This document shows positions 12,232-57,900 of a stretch of 64,000 nt of DNA, piece by piece (the stretch's first letter is position 1; every line of letters begins with the position of its first letter). The stretch is from NCBI RefSeq assembly GCF_042477335.2, contig NC_091246.1:215139501-215203500 (forward strand), read 5' to 3'. The translations under genes were made by a program, and so were the position numbers. The stretch comes from Ovis canadensis (Eukaryota > Chordata > Mammalia > Artiodactyla > Bovidae). The notes beneath the pieces are model-generated. The model was not told the DNA's origin. It saw only the letters and a list, made by a program, of their open reading frames with translations, and did not search any database.

Positions 12232-12822
12232 TTGGGCTCCAGAATCACCACAGATGGTGACTGCAGCCATGAAATTAAAAGACGCTTACTCCTTGGAAGA
12301 AAAGTTATGACCAACCTAGATAGCATATTCAAAAGCAGAGACATTACTTTGCCAACAAAGGTCCGTCTAGTCAAGGCTATGGTTTTTCCTGTGGTCATGT
12401 ATGGATGTGAGAGTTGGACTGTGAAGAAGGCTGAGTGCCAAAGAATTGATGCTTTTGAACTGTGGTGTTGGAGAAGACTCTTGAGAGTCCCTTGGACTGC
12501 AAGGAGATCCAACCAGTCCATTCTGAAGGAGATCAACCCTGGGATTTCTTTGGAGGGAATGATGCTGAAGCTGAAACTCCAGTACTTTGGCCACCTCATG
12601 CGAAGAGTTGACTCATTGGAAAAGACTCTGATGCTGGGAGGGATTGGGGGCAGGAGGAGAAGGGGACAACACAGGATCAGATGGCTGGATGGCATCATGG
12701 ACTCGATGGACATGAGTCTGAGTGAACTCCGGGAGATGGTGATGAACAGGGAGGCCTAGCGTGCTGCGATTCATGGGGTCGCAAAGAGTCGGACACGACT
12801 GAGCGACTGAACTGAACTGAAC
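12232..12822 (+). mobile_element. BovB LINE 3' part with RT C-terminal frame
   Basis: 5'-truncated BovB copy. An open frame from 12232 to a TAG at 12757-12759 encodes 175 residues of the C-terminal reverse-transcriptase region ([52 protein letters not shown]). The TAG falls where related copies read TGG (GCCTGGCGTGCTGC), so the last 20 or so codons (the GRKESDTTER-type tail) are cut off. The 3' end is CTGAACTGAACTGAA. It lacks the endonuclease and catalytic RT core and cannot be autonomous. Confidence 0.92.
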
Positions 12823-13839
12823 GTCACAACATTCAAAGGCTTTCCTGTTTCTGGGGGGGAAAAATCAAGCTCTTTACCCCAGAACCTACTTTGGGGTTAG
12901 ATAGATCTAGATTTGAATTTCAGGTTCAAGTACTTGGCAGCAGTGTGACTGACCTCAGACAACTGGACTTTCTAAGCCTTTATTTTCTCTTGCGCCTGAC
13001 TGAGCTCATCGAGGGCAGGGCTATTGCAGGAACACAGTGCCTAGAAAGTAGGAGGGACTAACCAATGTTGAAAGAAGGGAAAGTATTTTTAAAGCCACCT
13101 CAAAAAACTGTTCTCCCTTAGAGAAAATCCCTTGCCACTTCCAATCAAATTTGACTTCTACTTTTATTTTCTGATAATCACAATAAGGTGCCTTTGGGGA
13201 TCCACACAATCGGAGACCAAATCCTGGCCATACCCCTGAGCAATCATGTGACCTTGGGAGCATATCTTTACCATCATCTTTATTAAATAAAAACCGTGGT
13301 ACTTCACTTTGTGACTCTCAGTTTTTTACGAGAAAAATCGTGCTTTGTGCTTTATGTTACATATAAAGTAGGGTGAAAGTAGGGAAACCTGGAGACTCGT
13401 GCCGTGGAAGAGAGAAACAGCGAGAAAATCGAGTTGCTGAATCCCAGCGTTTCAGAGTTGGGAGGGAGGAGTTCGGTCCCTAATTTACCGATGAGGAAGT
13501 GGAGGGGTGACGTGTCCTCAAGTCTCATTCAAGACACGGACACAGAGGGGTTGCTATGGTTAAACTGAAGGCGGAAACTAACACTCTTTCGAAGTCAGTT
13601 CGAGAGGAGCATTTAGTTACAAAAAACTCAACGATTCGGGTGTAACTAAGTTCGTTGAGCAATGCATCAAATCAGTCAGCTGTCAGACCCGATGAAACCG
13701 AGTTGCTAACGGAACTGACTCTTTACTAACAAGCCTTCTATAGAGCCCACTGACTCAGAACAGCTTCGATTCACAAACTCCCTCACCGCTTCCCGAAGGA
13801 CCGGAAAGCTCCGAGTGCCGCACGATGAATGGAAACAGG
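12823..13839. other. Upstream flank of CCNYL1 with MIR remnant
   Basis: A MIR-like segment at about 12885-12990 (ATAGATCTAGATTTGAATTT, TTGGCAGCAGTGTGACTGAC) and a weaker one at 13445-13510. GC content rises from about 13400 towards the promoter. No gene. Confidence 0.5.
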
Positions 13840-14403
13840 AGTCCAGGGCGCGCCACTCGAGGGGCGGAGCAGCCGCAGGGTGGGGGCGGGGCATTGTGAG
13901 TCACGTGCCTGCTCTCTGAGGCGGGCGCTGGGAGGAAACTTTGTGTGTGATTGGTCCCTCGTAACCAGGTGACCGAAGGACGCGTTCCGGTTGGCAAGGG
14001 CCAGCCAGGCGAGCGCCTTTCAGTCGGGAGGCGGCGGCGGAAGGAGGAGGAGCTCCGACCGCGCTCTCTCCCGGCAGTGGCTGCGCGTCTCAGCGCTTGT
14101 CGGGTCCCCACCCCTTTTAAATAAGCCGGGCTGGTCGCCGCCTTCACAGACTAGTTGACTCCGGGGAGGCGGCGGCGGCGAGACAGCGGGGGTGCGGCCG
14201 GGGCCGGAGCCCTGCCCCGGGCCCGGCGGCGGGGCGGACAGGCGAGAGGCAGGCGAGGCCGCGTCTACATGCGCGGCGCAGCCCCGGCATAGCCCGGGGC
14301 TGCCCGTGCCCGCCGCGCCATTGTTGGGGGAGGGGGCGGCTTCTGAGCTCGGCGGAGTCGGGGGCCGAGCGGAGGCGACGGCAGCGAGGAGCGGAGGCGC
14401 CCC
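13840..14403 (+). promoter_or_regulatory. CCNYL1: CCNYL1 CpG-island promoter and 5' UTR
   Basis: The base composition jumps abruptly to CpG-dense sequence, which continues through exon 1 to about 14760. Visible elements: GC boxes (GGGGCGG at 13861; GGGGGCGGGG at 13882-13891), an E-box CACGTG at 13902-13907, and an inverted CCAAT box (ATTGG) at 13950-13954. There is no TATA box at a suitable distance, so dispersed initiation is likely. The start site is probably between about 13990 and 14180, but it cannot be placed from sequence alone. Confidence 0.75.
14269..14292 (+). promoter_or_regulatory. Short upstream ORF in the CCNYL1 leader
   Basis: ATG at 14269 opens a seven-codon frame (MRGAAPA) ending in TAG at 14290-14292, 111 nt before the CCNYL1 ATG and in the same frame. 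If the transcript starts upstream of it, it is a minimal uORF that could reduce or regulate initiation. It also shows that the main CDS cannot be extended upstream. Confidence 0.5.
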
Positions 14404-48080
<33,677 letters not shown>

Positions 48081-50045
48081 ACAGAGAGAGGTGAGGGGTT
48101 GTAACATCATGAACCCCTTGTAACAATGACTGGAGAAATACCACCTCTCCTACTCAGAAACCAGCAAAGTTAGTATTTTCACCTAACAGAAAGACACTGA
48201 ATTCAAGAGACTCACGGACAGCAAAGATTATGGTCATAGGAAAAAAACTGGACCTTGTCAATGCAACACACTCTTCTGTCCTTTTTAATGTAAACAGAGT
48301 TACAAAAACCACTCCAAAGCTAAAAGCTCCCAACCCACCCACAGATATTTGCTTACTATGTAGGCCGATAACTGTGAACTATGTGAGGGTTTTTTTTAAT
48401 AGTTTAAATTTTTAGACTTTAAAGACACTAACTATAGAACTTTTACTTTTTCCTATTTTTCTTGCCCATATTGCTGCATATTCCTTTAGAATCAATGCAG
48501 TATTACTATTCAAACATGGGACTCCTAACAACTCATAAAGCCACTTAGGAACAGACTGTTGTAGCATTGTTAGGTTTTGAAGGATTCTTCCTCCCTACTA
48601 TTTCATTGAAGCTGCTAGTCATTTTTGGCAATCAGTTTAAACCAAAAAGCTGCTGAATAACACTTGTCATTCAGATTTTTTGCAAGCACTACTTATTAGC
48701 ATATTAGCATGTTTGGGATCATAAGCAGAAAGTATGTTGTTACCTACATCTATTGGGTCCGTGCTGCATTTCTTAACTCTAATGGTGCTTCTCATTTTCT
48801 GATGATTTTCCTCTTTGTTAAATACTTGTATTAAAGGATATTTTCATAATTCCAGCCAACCTGTTAGCCCAGGAATAAGCAGATAGTGAAATAGAAGGTG
48901 TCCCAAAAGTCTTGGTGCAATTTTAAGCTTTAATACAGTGTGTTTGGACACTCCAAGACACTGCTGCAGAAGTATAAACGCTACAGACACAAAACATCAC
49001 TTGAAAGTGTACTTGAATTTCTTCTAAACTCATTTAATTTTGTAAATCTTAGATGTTAAGCTTTTGATTTTAATTTTTTGTTTCAGCCCCTCTTGAAGAT
49101 GGCAAACAATGGGCTGAAACAAAAAATTAAAATTAAGAGCTTAATGTTTAAAATTTACAAAACTTAATGAATTTAGAAGAACTTCAAGTAAACTCTCAGG
49201 CGATGTTTTATAAGTTTGTAGCATTTATACTTCTACAAGTATCAGAGCTTCATATTGCACAGAGACTTCAGGAGGATATCTTGTATCTTTATAGACCTGG
49301 CCGCCTCTTTTTAAAATAGTCCTTTGCCTGGCTGGGCTGTTTCTCTGCTTGAGCACCTAAGTTTCTTTTTTCTAGGTTTGGTAAAGGAATTATGAACAGT
49401 AGCATTAATTCTCCTGTAATAAATTGGAAGGAATTGGACCCTAATAGTAGTGATAGGAAAGTGAGTGATGTGAAACAGCGTTTCTATGCTGTGTGTTGAC
49501 CTGGCTGTAGGTGTGTTCTGTTACTTGAGGAAAGATAAATCTTAGGAACCCTTACCTCAGGCTGTTTAAAACACAGGGTACCACTTAGCCACCAGGAAGC
49601 CCATTAAAAGACAGGGAGGTCCAGTAATCAGTCTTTTAGGAAATTGGTAATGATGTCACCTAAACTTGAAACATTAAAAAAAAAAAAAAAAGTGTTCTCA
49701 GCTACGTAAAATCTTTCTCCTCCCACCTTCTCAAATGTAATCCTAGGAATTTTGCCTGTAAACAAAGCATTTCTGGGCCAGAAATACTTTCTCTCTTTAT
49801 AGCAAGGCTTTGCATTATATTGAGTGCCACAGGTTCCATCATTTTTAAAGGACAGAGACATAAATGATAAATAATGGATATAAAATATTACAATCTACCA
49901 CCTCAAAAAATACTGTTTATGGAGCTTGGAGATTCAAGTATTGATTGCAGTTTTATTTTGAAAAGAATGCTACAACTTATGTGGTTTTTCTTCCTCATGT
50001 TTATATTAAAAGAAAAGCTAATAAACTCTATTTTAATTAAAATAC
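48081..50045 (+). other. CCNYL1: Probable CCNYL1 3' UTR
   Basis: AT-rich sequence after the TAA. Candidate poly(A) hexamers are AATAAA at 49418-49423 and at 50020-50025; the latter is followed after about 20-30 nt by a T/G-rich stretch (CTGCTGTGTAACTTCTC) suitable as a downstream element. A palindromic MITE occupies 48896-49276. The true end needs transcript data. Confidence 0.45.
48896..49276. mobile_element. Mariner-like palindromic MITE in CCNYL1 3' UTR
   Basis: The arms 48897-49089 and 49111-49275 are reverse complements along almost their whole length (roughly 80% by eye). The innermost 23 bp (49067-49089 versus 49111-49133) are perfect, separated by a 21-nt spacer. Outer ends read GGTGTCCCAAAAGTCTTGGT and the imperfect complement. 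Arm 1 carries about 20-30 extra bases near 48935-48970. No transposase is encoded. The termini resemble mariner-type elements of ruminants; the family name is not certain. Confidence 0.7.
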
Positions 50046-52860
50046 ATGGCTGCTGTGTAACTTCTCACTGTTAACATACTATGGTTCTGCCTAGCTCAAA
50101 TGTTTTCAATCAGCTCTGATAGGCCTTAAAGCATTTTCCGACTGATCATTCAAAAGTTGTTTTGACCGTTGCCTTTAGTTAAGAGGTAGGCATTTATTCC
50201 TTTGGCTTATGTTCTTTTCAACCAGAAGATAATTTAGTACACTTAAAACCACTGGCTGTAGTGCTCAGTGGTATAGTGCATTAGATGGCACTTTGGAATT
50301 GTGTGTTATTGTACCAGAAGGAAAAAGCACATTGGAAGATAAAAGGTAAAACACAGAAGGGAATTACAGAAATACTGTTGAATCAGAACATGAGTTATTT
50401 GAGGATTTTCAAGCCATTGAACAGGAAAGAAAATGGAAGAAGAGGAAGTAGAATTGCGGTTATAAAGAGGGTGACTTTTAAACAAGCCATGTAATATACC
50501 AAATCACCATAAGGTTTCTTTAAGACCCTAGTCACCGCACTCGAACAATATTCCATCACTCCTGATAGTATTGCTGTGTTTTCATCCACCTTAATTCACT
50601 ACCTAAGGTCAGATCTTTTAACTTTATTCTTGATAAGCTGTTGATTAGGAGAAATGATCTGAATTAGCGCAGGAGGAGGAAAACTATTACAAATCAGTTG
50701 CTAAGATAGTTTGTACTGTGTAATAATATGCCAGTTACTAAGCAGAAATGCTGACATAGCTTGAGTGGTCAAAGGTTAAAAAAAAGTTGGGGTACATTGC
50801 TTGGACATGACTGCAGCTTCAAGACAAGTTAGTAGAATCACTAAAAATTGCTCTTTCAGTGTTAATTCTAGAGACAATAACAGCCATTTTGATAAATGGG
50901 GAAAACTTAAAAGATTTAAACATCACTGAAAGTAGGTTCTCATAAATACTACAGGGCATGGAAACTAGTTCCTAGTAGGGGCAATAGGGTAGTTTTGAGA
51001 TTCCATACCCAGGAAGGGTTTATTCCCTAAAGTACTAAGACTATAAAAGAAAACCTCAACTCAAATTTATTTTCATTTTTAGTTTTTGGAATATACTGAC
51101 AGTGCAATTTTAACTGGAATACTGTGAACTGAACTTTATAAGGAAAAGACAAAAGGTTTCAAGTCTATGTTTGACCCAAATGAAATTGTCATTTTTCTAC
51201 ATTAAATTCACGTGGTTCACCCTAAGACAACTTAGGGCCCAGTGTTTCTGAGTTTTTTCCATCCTGTATCTATCATGACCCTATTCTATTACATCTACTC
51301 CTAAAGTACCCTGTATGCCCATTACTGAAATTCAACATTACTAAATCCTGGTTTTATAACAGCTCATTTCATTTGTTAGTTTTCCCATTCTATAAAATAT
51401 ACCATTACTTGATTTTTTTAAAGTGCTGAAGTCAGTATTTACTGGAAAATGATTCACTCTATATTTTAGGTTATGCAATGTTTTTGGAAGTGTTTACAGC
51501 ATGTAGGTTACCTGAACTCTTTCATCACACAAGCCTTCTAACCACATGTAAATGACTAGGACTGTTCCTCACCCAGAAACTGTAGTCTTTGAGTACAGAG
51601 CTACTTGGTAAAGCACTTGACAGCTGGCATAGCCTCTCTCAGGCAAGTACTAGTTTCTATGCAGAATCTGTAGATTATACCTAGCATCTATCAAGGATTA
51701 GATCACCTAAAATCTTAACTGTTAGCCACTTATCAACCTGGCCAGCCTGACACTGCCAGGAAAAATAAAAATCTAGCAGCGCTTCAGCAAAGTCTGGTCC
51801 CTTGTACACAAGTGCAGTCTGTGATTTCTGAGGCAATTTACACTAGTCTAAATGGGTTTGGCAGATGAGAGAACATTTACTTAATGTGAAACGAATTTTA
51901 AGAATACCAGTTTGTGGTTTAGGATCTCTGGGATGCAGAAAGAACTAGGAAAGTGAAATAGAAATTAAGAGGAATCCAGAGTCAAATGAAAAGTGGTTAA
52001 CATTCTTTAAAAAAGGCCCAGGTTAGGTGACTATTGTAAATGTGAAGGGAGCTAGTAATTTGAATATTAGAAAAATTCAGTGACAGCCTCAGAACCTAAG
52101 GTCCTCAAGAAAGTGTCTGTATCTACTCGGATTGTTCTAACTTTCTCTTAAAACATCTATTCCTTCATCCTAGCATTCTCATTTCCAACCTTTACTTCTG
52201 GCTCCCCAGGCGGTGGCCCTATATTTCCTCACTGTGGGAACTGACTCTTCCAAAGGCAGAGAGAGATTCAGTGTGTGGTCACCTCCCACTGGCCTCTCTC
52301 AAGAGGATCATCTCAGCTTCACCCTCTGACTTTCTGCTAGTGCTCAATGTGGCAGTGCTTGATGCTGGTTACTACTATGATCCATTTCCAAAGCCTTATC
52401 AGCAGGTTCCAAGAAATACAGGATTTACATGGCTCACAGACTAACTGTTCCCTGAGATCCCCTTTAATCAACTACTTGGGCCCTCCTCAAGGTACTTGTT
52501 CCCCATTTGTTGCACTCAGTCCCCTGACCTGCCCACAATTCTAGATGTATCTCCTCAGGCTAAGCAGCAACCCCACATTCCAAACCCCACAACTTGTTTC
52601 CCATCTATTAGGAACAGATGCCTCACTCTTAAGGTAACCCCTCTCATCCAACGGAGGCAATTCCATCCCAACTCTTAAAATCAAACTTATATCCACCCCC
52701 ATCCCCTCCCCTCACCAATTTATTCTGCTTCAAAATTGCATTCATCTTCCCAACATGAGGATAGGGCAATTTGACCTTGCTTGGTCCTTTACGTGTACTA
52801 GTATTTCACAAGATGTGGTCCCTCTCATGGGCTGAAAGCCTGTAAGAAATGAATAGAATC
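50046..52860. other. Intergenic between convergent gene ends
   Basis: No gene. AT-rich to about 52130; then a C/T-rich stretch at 52140-52790 that resembles an old antisense repeat which I cannot classify. The weak tRNA-like words near 50260 are not a tRNA. Confidence 0.5.
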
Positions 52861-52869
52861 CTGGAACAG

Positions 52870-53045
52870 ATGAAGAAACTGGAAAACCTGGTGAGATCCA
52901 AATGAAGTCTGGAGTTAACATGATAATCTTGACTTAAGTTTAACAAAAGTGCTATGATAATATGTTCATATTAGGGCAAGATGTATATATTTTCACAACT
53001 TCTCTGTAAATCTAAAATAATTCTAAAAACAAGCAAACAAAAAGA
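52870..53045 (+). mobile_element. Old L1 3' end
   Basis: TATTAGGGCAAGATGTATAT, CACAACTTCTCTGTAAATCT, AAAATAATTCTAAAAACAAG: the common L1M 3' terminus, followed by an A-rich tail. Confidence 0.6.
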
Positions 53046-53170
53046 CCCACTTCCTGGACCCTAGACTAAATGAATCTCAATTTCTGGAACGAAGCCAGGA
53101 AATCTACATTTCAAATAGGAACCCCCAATGATTCTTACACAGACCCAAACTTGAAAACTAGTCTTTCTCT
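53046..53170 (+). mobile_element. MER5-like DNA transposon fragment
   Basis: AATGAATCTCAATTTCTGGA, CAGGAAATCTACATTTCAAA, CCCCCAATGATTCTTACACA, CAAACTTGAAAACTAGT follow the order of the MER5 right half. Diverged. Confidence 0.5.
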
Positions 53171-53249
53171 TCCATCCCATACCTGAATGGCTGCTTCCTC
53201 CTCCTTTTATTGATACTTACCTTAACCTGGTTTAATCCTTCAGATCTTC

Positions 53250-53410
53250 TCAACTCTATAAATTTCACAGATGAGAAAGTACTAAGATGAAAGTACTAAA
53301 AGGTTAAGTATAATCTGTCTAGGATCAAGCAGCCCATGATCGATGGAGCTGGAATTTGAGTCCCTTGTCAGTCTAGCTCCCAAACCTATGCATAACACAA
53401 TTCTACTGCC
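53250..53410 (-). mobile_element. MIR SINE remnant
   Basis: TTTCACAGATGAGAAAGTAC, CTAGGATCAAGCAGCCCATG, GAGCTGGAATTTGAGTCCC, AACACAATTCTACTGCCTCT follow the MIR second-strand order. A short internal duplication (GAAAGTACTAA twice) is visible at 53275-53300. Confidence 0.6.
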
Positions 53411-53753
53411 TCTCATTCTGTTGGACGTGACCAATTAAAGAGCTCTGCAACTAAATCACTAAAAAAGCATTATGACCTATTTTTCTGGCCACCTAACAGG
53501 CCCCTTTTCTACTGGTGGGGAAGAAGCAATGAGAAAGCATCGGGAAGATGTGTCAGCTACGGAGACCTGTACAGGGAAGGCACAGTGGCTTTTCTACCCA
53601 GATCCAGTTCAACTGCTGTATTTCCTATTCTCTCAAATGCCCTAATGTGTACCAGTCTAACAATGCTCATCTTACTCACTTTGACACTACATTCTCTCAG
53701 GTTTGCTGAGCATCTGTCCATACTGTCAGGAAGTGGCAACTTTAAAATCAACT

Positions 53754-54098
53754 TATAATAGGTCCTCTGTATCCACAGGTTCTGATCAGTGGATTCAATC
53801 AACCATGGGTTGGAAATACTTGGGGGAAAAAATATCAGAAAGTTCCGAAAAACAAAACTTTAATTTGCTGCATACCACCGTTTGCATTATACTTAAAACA
53901 GCTCCTTACTGAGGATTTGTATTAGGTATTAGAAGTAATCTAGACATGATTTAAAGGATATGGGATGACGGAAGAGCGGTGTGTAGGTTATATGGAAATA
54001 TTGCACCATTTTATATAAAGGACTTGAGCATCTGTGGATTTTGGTATTTGCGGAAGGGAAAGTTCCTGGAACCAGTTCTCCACAAATACAAAGGGAGA
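53754..54098. mobile_element. MER2/Tigger-like DNA transposon
   Basis: Ends AGGTCCTCTGTATCCACAGG and, about 340 bp later, CTCCACAAATACAAAGGGAG are diverged inverted repeats. The interior (AGAAAGTTCCGAAAAACAAA, GTAATCTAGACATGATTTAA, CATTTTATATAAAGGACTTG) matches the nonautonomous Tigger-derived MER2 as I recall it. Confidence 0.65.
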
Positions 54099-54145
54099 AT
54101 ATATATCTGCTTATCTGGGCTCCCTGACTGGTGTTTAGACCGTAA

Positions 54146-54402
54146 TGAAAGTGTTAGTTGCTCAGTCATGTCCAACTCTTTGTGACCCTATGGAGTCCAA
54201 AGAGTGTGACTTTGTGACTCTATAGTCCAGCTCTATGGACTATAGCCCGCAAGGCCCCTCTGTCCACGGAATTCTCCAGGCAAGAATACTGGAGTAGGTT
54301 GCCATTTCCTTCTCCAGGGGATCTTCCAGACCCAGGGATTGAACCCAGGTCTCCAGCATTGCAAGCAGATACTTTACCGCCTGAGCCACGTGGGAAGCCT
54401 GA
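54146..54402 (-). mobile_element. Bov-tA SINE, antisense
   Basis: GTTAGTTGCTCAGTCATGTC, CAACTCTTTGTGACCCTATG, a roughly 50-bp internal duplication around 54195-54240, then CCAGGCAAGAATACTGGAGT, CCAGGGATTGAACCCAGG, CTGAGCCACGTGGGAAGCC. Confidence 0.92.
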
Positions 54403-54755
54403 ATACCAAGTTGTAAATCTAATGATAAAGTCTGGGGAGTTCATGACTGCCAAGCAGGCACACGGAACAGCACCACTTCCATCCAAATTGCTTCAGCAGA
54501 GTCTAGACAGAGCTGACAAAACAGAACACAATGTCAGGCAGTGTCTCTGTTCTTGTGTATTTCCCTTCATTTCTTCAAGTGAATCATAAAATAATCATAG
54601 GATTGGCAGGAGAAACCTAAGAAGTATATTCAAGTAAAACATGTTTTCATTAGTTCTGCTTCTGTGATTGGAATTTGCTTGATTTTATTATCAATAAAAA
54701 GGTTGCCACTCATATCTGAGAAATCTGATAATTAGAATCCACATAGCACCTTCAG

Positions 54756-54888
54756 CCAGCACATGCTCATTCATGTACAACTCTGTGAGATGCCGTGGAC
54801 TGTAGCCCACCAGGCTCCTCTGTCCTTGGGATTTTTCAGGCAAGAATACTGGAGTGCTTTGCCGTTTCCTACTCCAGGGAATCACTTA
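54756..54888 (-). mobile_element. Bov-type SINE fragment, antisense
   Basis: GCACATGCTCATTCATGTAC, GTGGACTGTAGCCCACCAGG, CAGGCAAGAATACTGGAGTG, TTCCTACTCCAGGGAATCAC. Lacks the tRNA head. It lies just beyond the proposed FZD5 poly(A) site. Confidence 0.85.
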
Positions 54889-54945
54889 GAAAGCGGTGTG
54901 TCTCTTTGTAAAAGCATGAGGAGAAAAATACTTGTATAGCATCTT

Positions 54946-57900
54946 TTTATTTACTTTACCATTGCTTTAATGCACTTTAAAATTTATCTACATTAATTGG
55001 GAACAAAGAAACAAAAATAGACATTTCTTTGTTTTTCATAAATAACTACTCTCCATATTTGATAAAAATCTCAAACCATTATTTTAGCTTCCCACAAATA
55101 TAATACATACAGATTTTTTTTCTGAAATAGTGTCAGCAAATTAAGTACCTTGAAACTAACATGACCACATACAACTGCTGTTCTACTGACTTCCAGGAAC
55201 AAAACAAAAACAAAAAACTTCTTCTCAAGATGCTCTGGGTTTCCTTTTGTTAGTGTTAAGAGATTCAGAATTATAATCATCTGCCAGTAATAATTTATAG
55301 ATTTGAGTTGATTGTCTACAAATAAAATACCACTGGCGTTGCTTTATGAGCTCCGGATTTGACATGACATCGACAATACCTCAAGGGACAGGCAATACAC
55401 ATATGTGGAAATCAGAAAAAGTAGTGAATGCCCTGGGCTTGAACTACTAACTCGGTATGTGCCTCATTTGGCTCAGTAATAAATTCACCTGCACCAAACC
55501 CGTATCAAAAGTCACTAAATCTCCCATATATATAATATATATTATTTATATACACCCACAACACATACATACTATACATACAGTTTGTAACAACATGAAG
55601 TAATATTGTCTTCAAATAATGTACCACAGACATTATCCTGGCTGAAATAAATCCTGTAATTGTCGTCAAGCTGCTAGAAGCTTTTCAGAGTTCTGAGTCA
55701 GGTTACTTAGTTACTTTCATCCTGCGTACCCTTCACCCTGCTTTCATGTCTTGGTAGCTTTTTCTTTCAGAACCACCCTCCTCAACCCAGGCAGATTTCT
55801 TTCCCAGGATCACTTGATTGGACTTTGGAGGCAAGAAAGGGCACGCAGAGGGAGCAGGCAATTCTCAGCCACTGCACCTCACACCTGCCTAGATTTGTGA
55901 TGGTCTCTGTCCTGCTGGCCCCACTCGGTGTTAGCAGTGATTCAAAGCTTTGTCCCTCCTACTCCCCTTGGTCTTTCTGTAGAGCACAAAAGTGAAAGAA
56001 GCCTCTTTAGCAGAGGTGGCAGTTCATTAAAATATACAACTACATTTCCTAGCTCTGGGGTTCCCATTCGGTACTTAAGACTGCAGGTCACGGATGCTGT
56101 TATTAAGGTTTGGTGTGGGATCCATGAGGTTTTCTCCTGGCAGCCGGTGTCAGGATTAGTGCAGCCCTAACCCAGGAGGAAAGGGCCTAATGAATACCAA
56201 CTTGGAAACAGTGCTGTTGGCCCATTATTTAAGCCTGTACGTGTGCACGTGGCACACAACACACGCATGGGCCCGTCGCTGGGAACGACCGCAAGAAAAC
56301 ATGACAGAGGCTTGCAAGGATAAACCAGTAAGGCACCAAGAGAACTTTCTTCCAGTCAATTTGGACAGCTTCAGAATGTGAGGTTACTCATACATATTAA
56401 AAAGACTTCCTAAGTCTCCCGTCAACTGATCCACGGACAGGTCACATGTTAGTTCCTTCTAAATCTTTACCCTCCTATCTATGATGAGAGACACTGCTTA
56501 ACATTTAACCATGAAAGGGACAGCCCAAAAGCTGTATATGAATGAGACTAAACTGGGCCTTAAATCCTCATTAACATCAGAGCTAGCTGTAAAGAAGTTG
56601 CTAAACTACCTCACAACCTTTCATTTTATAATTGTTTTCATGAGTATGGATTGTCTGCCTAATGAAAATAAAAATCAGGAGAAAATCGAGTATGGGATGG
56701 AAACGGGGTGAGCATAAATAGACGGGTTTCTCCGCCTGGGTAGGGGGAGGGGTGGTTAATGCAAGACTTCAGGAAGCAGGTGGGCTTAATCTTTGAGGGA
56801 AGGGAGAGCAGGGGTGAGAGAGAGACTGAAAACAGGCAACACTAAGAACTGGGATGAACCTAAAAAACCTCCAATGCATCACCTCTATTATTGCTCTTTG
56901 CCTTAGTATCCTTAACTGTCTTAATTGTCTTAATTTTTTTTTTTAAGTAAATTGGTTTTTCTTTTTAGGTTTGGTATGTTGCCAAAATAAAAAAATAATT
57001 GTTTTAAAAGAATTAAATCACTTCAACCACATCCTCTCACAACTTTTAGATAAATTCTGCATCATCTTTACACTCTTCCACAAAAAAAAAAAAAAAAAGA
57101 GAGAAAGAGGAACAACCCAAATTAGACACAATGACTGAAGGCAGCAGAATAATCTATGTACTTTCTGGGAAGAGGTCAAGGTGATCAGAAAAGGTCCTCA
57201 TTTGAAAAACAGGAGAGGAACTGGCCCTCAGGCAGGGCATCTATTTCAAGGTTCTAAGAAGCTGCAGAATAAATAGAGGAATTAGATGTGCAAAAAGTTC
57301 TGTAGCTTGGTGTACCAGGTTTCGTCAAATATACTGAAATTTAATTTTGATTTAGATGAGTGTGTAAGAGCAGTGCATTTTTATAAACATGAACAACCTT
57401 TGAAAGTTCATGAAAACTATTAACATCATGCTTCTTTCCATCAGCATAGCACTTAAATCCACAGTGGAAAATATACACTTCTTTACTTAATATCCATAAA
57501 GTAAAACCTGACCTGGGCTTAAATCTTACTTTTCCAACTTTGGTATAAATGAAGTACAAATCTTTATACTTGTCATTTTTCTAGAGAGGCCTTCCCAAAT
57601 TTTAATTGCATTTGCTATTTTAGCTTCTTAAATTTAGTCCCAAGTATTTTACTGGAAAATGCACTGTCACTCCCTTCCCCAGCTGTAGCCTCACACTCTT
57701 CTTGAATGAATGAATGGTTAAACAGATTAGGAAAGCAAACAACATTTTTAACAGTAAAGTGTGTGTGTGTGTAGCATGTGTACGTGTGTATTCAACAATA
57801 CACAGGCTTTCATATATGAATGAGGGAATGGTTCAACAGATTAGAAAAGCAAACAGAATTCTCTAACAGTAAAGTGTGTGAGGGTGTGCTCACCAATATA

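Noticed and set aside
12165-12713. Minus-strand 182-codon frame over the BovB copy
   Set aside because: It is the antisense of the BovB reverse-transcriptase region, which reads in frame on the plus strand.
50250-50290. GCTCAGTGGTATAGTGCA resembling a tRNA D-arm
   Set aside because: No matching anticodon or T-arm follows, so this is a chance word or an old SINE scrap.
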